Below are positions 4,505 through 10,596 of a stretch of 10,596 nucleotides of DNA, in pieces. This DNA is from Porticoccaceae bacterium (GTDB taxonomy: Bacteria > Pseudomonadota > Gammaproteobacteria > Pseudomonadales > Porticoccaceae): assembly GCA_019090225.1 (NCBI GenBank), contig JAHRWI010000146.1, forward strand, positions 1 through 10,596. The letters are read 5' to 3'. The notes beneath the pieces are model-generated. The model had not been told where the DNA came from and did not search any database. It was given only the letters and a program-made list of their open reading frames with translations. Every line of letters begins with the position of its first letter. The stretch's first letter is position 1. Position numbers and translations under genes: made by a program.

Positions 4505-7222
4505 ATGACTACAGCAACATCACCATTGTTATTTTTCAGGGAACAGCGGTTTTTAGCTGACCTCGAAAACCAGGAGGCCATAACGGTTTTCTCCGATGCT
4601 ATTAGTGCTGTAGACCACCACCTAAACAGGCGCTTTGAAGAGGGCGAACAGATTCGCGCACTGATCACTGAGCGGGCCGTATTTACAGATCGCATACTGA
4701 TCCACGCCTGGAATCAATTTGAGTGGGATAACAATATAAGCCTGGTCGCGGTGGGTGGTTACGGTCGTATGGAGTTACACCCCCAGTCAGATGTAGATTT
4801 ATTGATCCTGACCAAGCGGGATAATCACAGCCGTTATCAAAAAAACATCAGCGAATTTTTAACGCTTTTGTGGGATATCCATCTAAAGATCGGTCATAGC
4901 GTCCGTTCCGTAAAACACTGTGTACAAGAGGCGAAAGCAGATATCACCGTCGCCACAAACTTGTTAGAAAGCCGCTTGCTAGTCGGCAATGAAGAAATCA
5001 TGGCCAAAATGCTGGCGCGCACTGGCCCGGCAAAAATATGGCGCTCGAAAGCTTTTTTTGAGGCCAAGCGTAGCGAACAGGATGATCGCCATGAGAAACA
5101 CGGCAACACCGAATATAATCTCGAACCAAATATAAAAGAAGCCCCCGGCGGGATGCGTGATATTCAGAGTATCAGCTGGATTGCCAAACGCCACTATGGG
5201 GCCAATAATCTTGAGCAACTGATTGCTTGCGGCTTTTTATCCGAGGAAGAATACCAGCTAATCCGCCAGGGTGAAGACTTCCTCTGGCGAGTGCGCTACG
5301 GTCTGCACATGATCGCCAAACGCCCGGAAGAACGTCTGCTATTTGAATATCAACGCAAATTAGCTGAGATGTTTGGCTACAAAGACAACGACAGGCATAT
5401 GGCTGTCGAACAATTCATGCAGCGTTATTACCGCGTCGTACTCGCCATGCACGAGCAGAACGACGTGCTATTGCAGTATCTTGACGAAGTCATCCTCAAT
5501 GAGGATAGCCGTGCTAAAGCGGAACATATTAACGAGCGCTTCCAGATTCGTGATGACTATATTGAGGCGATCAGTAACACTCTGTTTAGCGAACAGCCTT
5601 CGGCCCTGCTGGAGGTTTTTGTCTTACTCGGCGAAAACCCTGCTATAGAAGGCGCGAGCTCAAAGACTATTCGCCAGATTCGAGAAAATCGCCATCGCAT
5701 TGACGAGACCTTTCGTGAAAACGAAACTAACCGCAAACTATTTATGCGTTTGCTACGCTGCCAGGGTAAGCTCTCCACACAACTCCAGCGCATGACCCGT
5801 TACGGCATACTCGGTAAATATCTGCCGGAATTCGATCTCATTGTCGGTCAGATGCAGCACGATCTATTTCATATCTATCCGGTGGATGCCCATACCATTC
5901 AGGTAGTGCGTAATATGCGCCGCCTGGGCAATCCTGAATTGGCACAGACTTTTCCGGTCGCCTCTCACGTATTCAAAAACTTACCGAAACCAGAAATATT
6001 GCTGGTCGCGGGTCTCTACCACGATATCGCCAAGGGTCGCGGTGGTGATCATTCCAAACTGGGCTCTGCCGATGTGGAGCAGTTCGCGCTCAAGCACGGT
6101 TTTACCGCCCAGGAAATTCGCCTGCTAAAATGGCTGGTCGAGCATCACCTGCTGATGTCGAGTATTTCCCAACGAGAAGATATTTCTGACCCCGATATTA
6201 TCTACAAATTTGCCCAGCTGGTGGGTAACCAACTGCACCTCGATTATTTGTTCACCCTGACCATCGCTGACATTACCGCCACCAATCCAACATTGTGGAC
6301 CAGCTGGAAAGGCTCCTTGATGCGCCAGTTATATTTCTCAACCCGAGAGGCTCTTAAAAGAGGTCTCGAAAACCCCGCCGATAGACAGGAGTGGATCAAT
6401 AATACTCGGGAAGAAACACTGAGCTTGCTAATAGAGAAAGGCATAGCAGAATCTGCGAGCGAGGCCCTCTGGGGCGACCTGGATGAAGAGCTGTTCCTGC
6501 GCGAAAGCGCCCCGGTCATCGCTCGCTTTACCGAAAAAATATATGCCGCAGGGGACAACACCGGGCCAATCGTGTTTATTGAAGATGCCGGTGTCGAAGA
6601 TATCAGCGCAACACGGATTTTCATTCACACCAAAGGCTTGAGTAACGTCTTCCCCATCACCGCCGCCTGCCTCGATAGCTCACATATCAATATTGTCGAT
6701 GCCCAGCTCTACACCGACAGCCGTCACCGCCACACTTTCGATATTTTTTATGTGCTTGATGAACAGGGCAAACCCTTTGCCAACAACCCCGAGCGACAGC
6801 GCAAAGTCCATAGCGCGCTGGTTAAAACCCTGCAAGCACCTTCTGACGAAGCCTTTGAGGTGCAACGTCGCACCCCGCGCCAGCTCAAACAGATGACTAT
6901 CGGAACCTCGGCGCGCATTGATAATACGATGACAGAAAACACCTCTTATCTGGAGGTTATCACCCCGGATCGCCCCGGCCTGCTGGCGCAGCTAGGACAA
7001 ATTTTTATGCACTTCAAACTGCATTTGCACAGCGCAAAAATAGCCACACTGGGCGAGCGGGTGGAAGACGTGTTTTATATTACCGACACCGAGGACAAAC
7101 CCATTAGCGACCCAGCGCTGTGTCGGGAAATAGAAGCAACGATTTGCAACGAACTGGACAGCCGCAACCTGGATGACACTTCATCCGGCGCACCACTGGA
7201 GTTAATTAATTCTCGTGCCTGA
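4505..7222 (+). CDS. glnD: Bifunctional [protein-PII] uridylyltransferase / uridylyl-removing enzyme
   Basis: GlnD is the glutamine sensor of the cell: it adds UMP to PII (GlnB/GlnK) when glutamine is low and removes it when glutamine is high, thereby controlling glutamine synthetase and NtrBC. At 905 residues it has the normal family length. The N-terminal nucleotidyltransferase shows GGYGRMELHPQSDVDLLIL at 84-102, with metal-binding D96 and D98. EAPGGMRDIQSI at 212-223 is typical of GlnD. The central HD domain for uridylyl removal has VDAHTIQVVR (460-469) and AGLYHDIAKGRGGDHS (502-517), with H506 and D507. Two C-terminal ACT domains (about 704-780 and 812-890, the second with EVITPDRPGLLAQLGQIF) bind glutamine. 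All key motifs are intact. It follows map by 66 bases; the Shine-Dalgarno sequence is weak, which may mean low or coupled translation. Confidence 0.97.
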   Translation: MTTATSPLLFFREQRFLADLENQEAITVFSDAISAVDHHLNRRFEEGEQIRALITERAVFTDRILIHAWNQFEWDNNISLVAVGGYGRMELHPQSDVDLLILTKRDNHSRYQKNISEFLTLLWDIHLKIGHSVRSVKHCVQEAKADITVATNLLESRLLVGNEEIMAKMLARTGPAKIWRSKAFFEAKRSEQDDRHEKHGNTEYNLEPNIKEAPGGMRDIQSISWIAKRHYGANNLEQLIACGFLSEEEYQLIRQGEDFLWRVRYGLHMIAKRPEERLLFEYQRKLAEMFGYKDNDRHMAVEQFMQRYYRVVLAMHEQNDVLLQYLDEVILNEDSRAKAEHINERFQIRDDYIEAISNTLFSEQPSALLEVFVLLGENPAIEGASSKTIRQIRENRHRIDETFRENETNRKLFMRLLRCQGKLSTQLQRMTRYGILGKYLPEFDLIVGQMQHDLFHIYPVDAHTIQVVRNMRRLGNPELAQTFPVASHVFKNLPKPEILLVAGLYHDIAKGRGGDHSKLGSADVEQFALKHGFTAQEIRLLKWLVEHHLLMSSISQREDISDPDIIYKFAQLVGNQLHLDYLFTLTIADITATNPTLWTSWKGSLMRQLYFSTREALKRGLENPADRQEWINNTREETLSLLIEKGIAESASEALWGDLDEELFLRESAPVIARFTEKIYAAGDNTGPIVFIEDAGVEDISATRIFIHTKGLSNVFPITAACLDSSHINIVDAQLYTDSRHRHTFDIFYVLDEQGKPFANNPERQRKVHSALVKTLQAPSDEAFEVQRRTPRQLKQMTIGTSARIDNTMTENTSYLEVITPDRPGLLAQLGQIFMHFKLHLHSAKIATLGERVEDVFYITDTEDKPISDPALCREIEATICNELDSRNLDDTSSGAPLELINSRA

Positions 7223-7275
7223 GCGCCGCACTAACAGAAAAACTGAATCCACAAAATATTTTTGACGAGCCATCT

Positions 7276-8484
7276 ATGAATCCCGATCTGCAACATTTGC
7301 AGCCCTACCCTTTTGAAAAATTGCGCGCTCTCAAAAGTGGGCTTAGCCCGGCCCAAGGGCTGAATCATATCGACCTTTCCGTCGGTGAACCAAAACATCC
7401 GGCACCTGAATTTGTGCGGCAAACACTGGTTGACCAGCTATCTGGGCTATCGCTTTACCCTGCCACTAAAGGTATTCCTGAACTACGCGAGGCCATTGCT
7501 CAGTGGTTAGGGACGCGCTTTAAGCTCAGCTCAGATCTCAATCCTGAGACTCAGGTCTTACCCGTCAACGGTACCCGAGAAGCCCTGTTTGCTTTCGCTC
7601 AAACGGTTATCAACCCAGGAGATCCTAAGCAGGGTACCCAGGCTGTCGTGCTTATGCCCAATCCCTTTTATCAGATCTACGAAGGTGCCGCTCTGCTCGC
7701 CGGTGCCGAGCCGGTGTTTGCCAACTGCTCTGCCAAAACTAATTTTCAACCGGATTTTGCGTCTATTCCCGAAGCCATTTGGCGTCGTTGCCAACTGGTT
7801 TATTTATGCAGCCCTGGCAACCCTACCGGTGCTGTACTGGACCTGGATAATCTGAAACAGCTTATCGAACTCGGTGATCGCTATGATTTCATTATCGCAA
7901 GCGATGAATGTTATTCGGAGATTTACGGCAACAAAAGCCAGCCGCCACCCGGCCTGCTTCAGGCCTGCACCGAACTGGGTCGCAATAACTATCAGCGTTG
8001 TGTGGTGTTTCACAGCCTCTCAAAGCGCTCCAACCTACCCGGTCTGCGCTCTGGCTTTGTGGCTGGGGATGCCGATGTTCTAAAACATTTCCTGCTCTAT
8101 CGCACCTACCACGGCAGCGCCATGCCCGTGCAACACCAGCATGCCAGTATTGCCGCCTGGGGTGACGAGGTTCATGTCGAGGAGAATCGCACGCTGTACC
8201 GGGAAAAGTTCAAGGTGGTTACCGACATCCTTCGACCCATCATGAATGTTCCCGAACCCGATGCAGGTTTTTATCTGTGGCCAGAAACGCCGATACCGGA
8301 CACCGACTTCACCCGCGAACTCTATCGCCAACAGCACGTCAGCGTGGTACCCGGCAGCTACCTGGCCCGAGACACCGCAACCGGCAACCCCGGAGCCAAG
8401 CGCATTCGCATGGCACTGGTGGCCCCACTTGAACAGTGCCAACAAGCGGCCGAGCGCATCAAAGCGCTCATTAAGAACCTGTAA
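7276..8484 (+). CDS. dapC: Succinyldiaminopimelate transaminase
   Basis: A class I/II fold-type I aminotransferase using pyridoxal phosphate. In the succinylase branch of lysine and diaminopimelate synthesis it converts N-succinyl-2-amino-6-oxopimelate to N-succinyl-LL-diaminopimelate with glutamate as donor. The 402 residues include the N-terminal LQPYPFEKLRALKSG typical of proteobacterial DapC, SVGEPKHPAPEFV (35-47), SPGNPTG (179-185, with the cofactor-contacting N182), ASDECYSEIY (208-217, with D210 and Y213), the Schiff-base lysine K250 in SLSKRSNLPGLRSGF and the carboxylate-binding Arg R378 in RIRMALV. The assignment to DapC rather than another aminotransferase rests on the N-terminal sequence and the neighbourhood: glnD upstream and dapD downstream, as in Pseudomonas. 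It starts 53 bases after glnD and its stop abuts the nth ATG. Its ribosome binding site is weak (GACGAG). Confidence 0.92.
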   Translation: MNPDLQHLQPYPFEKLRALKSGLSPAQGLNHIDLSVGEPKHPAPEFVRQTLVDQLSGLSLYPATKGIPELREAIAQWLGTRFKLSSDLNPETQVLPVNGTREALFAFAQTVINPGDPKQGTQAVVLMPNPFYQIYEGAALLAGAEPVFANCSAKTNFQPDFASIPEAIWRRCQLVYLCSPGNPTGAVLDLDNLKQLIELGDRYDFIIASDECYSEIYGNKSQPPPGLLQACTELGRNNYQRCVVFHSLSKRSNLPGLRSGFVAGDADVLKHFLLYRTYHGSAMPVQHQHASIAAWGDEVHVEENRTLYREKFKVVTDILRPIMNVPEPDAGFYLWPETPIPDTDFTRELYRQQHVSVVPGSYLARDTATGNPGAKRIRMALVAPLEQCQQAAERIKALIKNL

Positions 8485-9138
8485 ATGCTCAAACAAGAAC
8501 GTGTCGCTTATATTCTGGCAAAGCTCAGTGAACTTTATCCTGAACCGCCGGTGCCCCTTGACCACAAAGATTCTTATACGCTGCTAATTGCCGTTCTACT
8601 CTCGGCGCAATGTACGGATGAGCGGGTTAACCTGGTCACACCGGCCTTATTTGCCCGCGCTGATAATCCCTTTGATATGGCTCAGCTTGAGGTCGATGAA
8701 ATCCTCTCGCTGATTCGCTCCTGCGGATTATCACCGCAAAAATCCAAAGCCATTTCAAAACTTTCTCATATACTCCTGGACGAGCACGACGGCGAGGTTC
8801 CCGAGGATATGGAAGCCCTGGAGCGCCTACCTGGCGTCGGCCATAAAACCGCCAGCGTGGTGATGTCTCAAGCCTTTGGCCACCCGACCTTTGCTGTCGA
8901 TACCCACATTCATCGACTGGCCCAGCGCTGGGGGCTAAGCAGCGGCAAAAATGTCGTGCAAACTGAGAAAGACCTGAAGCGTTTGTTTCCTCGCGATAGC
9001 TGGAGCGCTTTGCACCTGCAAATTATTTATTACGGTCGAGAATATTGCAGCGCTCGGGGTTGCGATGGTCGAGTCTGCGAAATATGTACCACTTGTTATC
9101 CCAATAGAAAATCTCCCGTTATCAACAAAAAACCTTGA
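8485..9138 (+). CDS. nth: Endonuclease III (DNA glycosylase/AP lyase)
   Basis: A bifunctional base-excision repair enzyme that removes oxidised pyrimidines and cleaves at abasic sites. The 217 residues contain LIAVLLSAQCTDERVN (34-49), the helix-hairpin-helix LERLPGVGHKTASVV (112-126) with catalytic K121, and AVDTHIHRLAQRWG (137-150) with catalytic D139. The C-terminal part, where Escherichia coli Nth has four iron-sulphur cysteines spaced C-X6-C-X2-C-X5-C, here has five cysteines C188, C193, C198, C201 and C204, spaced X4, X4, X2, X2. It may therefore bind the cluster differently or not at all, or belong to a side branch of the family. Its ATG follows the dapC TAA without any spacing and no strong Shine-Dalgarno sequence is seen, so translation is probably coupled to dapC. 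A repair gene inside a dap series has no evident metabolic link. Confidence 0.92.
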   Translation: MLKQERVAYILAKLSELYPEPPVPLDHKDSYTLLIAVLLSAQCTDERVNLVTPALFARADNPFDMAQLEVDEILSLIRSCGLSPQKSKAISKLSHILLDEHDGEVPEDMEALERLPGVGHKTASVVMSQAFGHPTFAVDTHIHRLAQRWGLSSGKNVVQTEKDLKRLFPRDSWSALHLQIIYYGREYCSARGCDGRVCEICTTCYPNRKSPVINKKP

Positions 9139-9202
9139 GCTTATTTGAAATATCCGGCGCTTAGGATCACCACACCACTACCCACTGATGCTACGATTTT
9201 GC

Positions 9203-9208
9203 TATCCT
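9203..9208 (+). promoter_or_regulatory. Candidate extended -10 box before the YffB-like gene
   Basis: TGCTATCCT at 9200-9208 combines an extended TGn with TATCCT (4 of 6 to the consensus), 32 bases before the ATG at 9241. No -35 box is recognisable at normal spacing. The spacer between nth and this gene is 102 bases, larger than the others in this series, which makes a separate promoter for the yffB-dapD pair reasonable but unproven. Confidence 0.25.
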
Positions 9209-9240
9209 GTGCGGCTGATTTTCGGTAGAGATCGCCACCC

Positions 9241-9591
9241 ATGGCAAAGCTATTTGGTATTAAAAATTGCGACACGGTCAAGAAGGCCAGGCAATGGCTC
9301 GACACACATTCAATTGTTTATGAATTCCATGATGTCCGTGCTGATGGCCTTACAGAAAACAAGGTGCAGGAATGGCTTACCAAGATTGACTGGCAGGTGC
9401 TCGTCAACAAGCGCAGCACCACCTGGAAGCAATTATCCGACGAGGTCAAAGACAACTTGAGTGAAGCGAACGTTACTCAAGTGCTGCTGGATAATCCGAC
9501 CTTGATTAAACGGCCAGTGCTGGAACACGAGCAAGCCGTATTTGTTGGTTTTAAAGCAGCCGACTACGACAGTATTTTTACTAAACCCTAA
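9241..9591 (+). CDS. yffB: ArsC/Spx-family protein, YffB-like (116 aa)
   Basis: A small thioredoxin-fold protein of the ArsC/Spx family. The N-terminus LFGIKNCDTVKKARQWL carries the single redox cysteine C10, and FHDVRADGLTENKVQEWL (28-46), KRSTTWKQL (57-65) and the NPTLIKRPVL stretch (84-93) match YffB proteins. YffB proteins are described as ArsC-like but are thought to act as glutathione-dependent thiol reductases, not as true arsenate reductases; no ars genes are near, so an arsenic role is unlikely. The ATG at 9241 gives the standard YffB N-terminus; a weak purine stretch (GGTAGAG) lies about 10 bases upstream. It precedes dapD by 23 bases, an association also known from Pseudomonas, so the pair is likely co-transcribed. 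The physiological substrate is unknown. Confidence 0.9.
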   Translation: MAKLFGIKNCDTVKKARQWLDTHSIVYEFHDVRADGLTENKVQEWLTKIDWQVLVNKRSTTWKQLSDEVKDNLSEANVTQVLLDNPTLIKRPVLEHEQAVFVGFKAADYDSIFTKP

Positions 9592-9603
9592 CAAACTCTT
9601 GAT

Positions 9604-9612
9604 GAGGCGAGG
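9604..9612 (+). promoter_or_regulatory. Ribosome binding site of dapD
   Basis: Two GAGG copies (9604-9607 and 9609-9612) precede the ATG at 9615. The first, 7 bases before the ATG, has the functional spacing; the second is too close. This supports the dapD start. Confidence 0.7.
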
Positions 9613-9614
9613 CA

Positions 9615-10596
9615 ATGACAGATTTATACAGTGTAGGTATCGGTGTTGGCACCCAAAATAGCAAAGGCAAGTGGCTGGAGGTTTTTTTCCCCGCACCGCT
9701 ATTACAACCCTCTGCCGGTGTTAAGTCCGCCTTGAGCGCAATCCTGTCAGGAGACAGTGATGCCACTGTCACGATGGATACCAACACACTCGCCACACTG
9801 GCTAAGGCCTTTGACGAAAACGGCGAGGCTGATCAGGCGGAGCTTACACGCACACTGGCCAAGAGCAGCAAACCTGTGGTTGCCGTTGCCCTGGCCACCG
9901 ACAGTGAGGCATCCTCGGTGCCCGCTGCCTATCTCAAATTGCATCTTATTTCCCATCGACTGGTTAAACCTCACGGCACCAATCTGGCGGGAATTTTTGG
10001 CGTCTTGCCCAATGTTGCCTGGACCAATGAAGGTGCTATTGATCTGGCAGAATTGCCTCAGCGCCAGCTCGAAGCGCGTATGAAAGGCAATAGCCTGCAA
10101 GTCAGCTGCGTCGATAAATTTCCCAAAATGACCGACTACGTGGTACCTAGTGGCGTGCGTATTGCCGACACATCTCGGGTTCGCCTGGGGGCTTACATCG
10201 GAGAAGGCACCACCATCATGCACGAGGGCTTCGTTAACTTTAATGCCGGTGCAGAAGGGCCGAATATGATCGAAGGCCGTATTTCAGCGGGCGTTTTTGT
10301 CGGTGCGGGTTCCGACCTGGGCGGCAGTAGCTCGACCATGGGCACGCTGTCTGGCGGTGGTAATATTATTATCTCGGTCGGCAAGGAATGTCTGCTCGGC
10401 GCTAACGCAGGTATCGGCATCCCTCTGGGTGATCGCTGCACGGTGGAGGCGGGTTTGTATATCACCGCAGGCACCAAGGTAATTATGCTTGATGATCAAC
10501 AAAACAAGGTCGGAGATACCAAAGCCCGGGATCTGGCGGGTCAATCGGATTTATTATTCCGCCGCAATTCCGTCAGCGGTGCGGTGGAATGCCTGA
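9615..10596 (+). CDS. dapD: Tetrahydrodipicolinate N-succinyltransferase, 3' end cut off
   Basis: DapD transfers succinyl from succinyl-CoA to tetrahydrodipicolinate, the first step of the succinylase branch for diaminopimelate and lysine; DapC, encoded upstream, acts next. The frame is open from the ATG to the last base, giving 327 residues with no stop. The Pseudomonas-type enzyme has about 344, so roughly 15-20 residues are missing beyond the window. The N-terminus MTDLYSVGIGVGTQN is typical of this long form. The C-terminal half is a left-handed beta-helix of hexapeptide repeats: VPSGVRIADTSRVRLGAYIG (177-196), the signature MHEGFVNFNAG (202-212), and MIEGRISAGVFVGAGSDLGG (218-237) through IGIPLGDRCTVEAGLYITAG (267-286). 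It ends in SDLLFRRNSVSGAVECL, normal for the family, so there is no sign of a frameshift. It works as a trimer in the cytoplasm. Confidence 0.96.
   Translation, partial: MTDLYSVGIGVGTQNSKGKWLEVFFPAPLLQPSAGVKSALSAILSGDSDATVTMDTNTLATLAKAFDENGEADQAELTRTLAKSSKPVVAVALATDSEASSVPAAYLKLHLISHRLVKPHGTNLAGIFGVLPNVAWTNEGAIDLAELPQRQLEARMKGNSLQVSCVDKFPKMTDYVVPSGVRIADTSRVRLGAYIGEGTTIMHEGFVNFNAGAEGPNMIEGRISAGVFVGAGSDLGGSSSTMGTLSGGGNIIISVGKECLLGANAGIGIPLGDRCTVEAGLYITAGTKVIMLDDQQNKVGDTKARDLAGQSDLLFRRNSVSGAVECL

Noticed and set aside
8080..8565. 161-residue minus-strand open frame
   Set aside because: It lies antisense to dapC and nth, which have full sets of conserved motifs; the translation shows no recognisable domain.
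9241..9591. Arsenate reductase for arsenic resistance
   Set aside because: The sequence fits the YffB branch, and no other ars gene is present; the arsC label sometimes used for this locus does not imply arsenic resistance.
9747..10223. 158-residue minus-strand open frame
   Set aside because: It is antisense to dapD, whose family motifs are clear across the stretch; no ribosome binding site or domain was seen.
9615..10596. Possible frameshift in dapD because no complete frame with a stop exists
   Set aside because: Codon-by-codon translation stays open and in family sequence to the last base; the gene is simply cut by the window end. The TGA formed by the final three bases is out of frame.

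Overview
The window looks like a chromosomal segment of a marine-type gammaproteobacterium. The order map, glnD, dapC, a YffB/ArsC-like gene and dapD is the core arrangement seen in Pseudomonas and relatives. The left third carries genes (SMP-30/gluconolactonase, D-aminoacylase-like amidohydrolase, F420/FMN-type luciferase-like oxidoreductase) that are common in aerobic heterotrophic marine Gammaproteobacteria. The genus cannot be fixed from the sequence alone. Base composition and codon style look even throughout, with no obvious recently acquired block. I see no tRNA, rRNA, CRISPR array, insertion sequence or phage gene.

Left region (1-3455), accessory metabolism. The 3' end of an SMP-30/gluconolactonase-like gene is followed, after 221 bases without a gene, by a complete 579-residue amidohydrolase with a good ribosome binding site. 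It converges with a minus-strand luciferase-like monooxygenase-family gene. The convergent spacer holds two strong hairpins, one of them a REP-like palindrome. The substrates of these enzymes cannot be read from the sequence.

Divergent region (3456-3661). It separates the oxidoreductase from map. It holds a candidate promoter with an overlapping dyad and a tiny upstream ORF for the oxidoreductase, and a -10-like box for map. In many Gammaproteobacteria map is divergent from rpsB-tsf; here the divergent gene is the oxidoreductase.

Right region (3662-10596), housekeeping, all on the plus strand: methionine aminopeptidase (map), the PII uridylyltransferase/uridylyl-removing enzyme (glnD), succinyl-DAP aminotransferase (dapC), endonuclease III (nth, directly abutting dapC), an ArsC/Spx-family YffB-like protein and tetrahydrodipicolinate N-succinyltransferase (dapD, cut by the window end). 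DapD and DapC catalyse consecutive steps of the succinylase branch of diaminopimelate/lysine synthesis. GlnD senses glutamine and modifies PII, so nitrogen sensing sits beside a nitrogen-consuming amino acid and cell-wall precursor pathway.

Points worth a second look: a compact C-tract/G-quadruplex motif in the map-glnD spacer, non-canonical cysteine spacing at the C-terminus of Nth, an amidohydrolase that keeps the N-terminal metal ligands but seems to lack the two central histidines, and the regulatory-looking sequence upstream of the oxidoreductase. I found no clear evidence of an undescribed multi-gene system.
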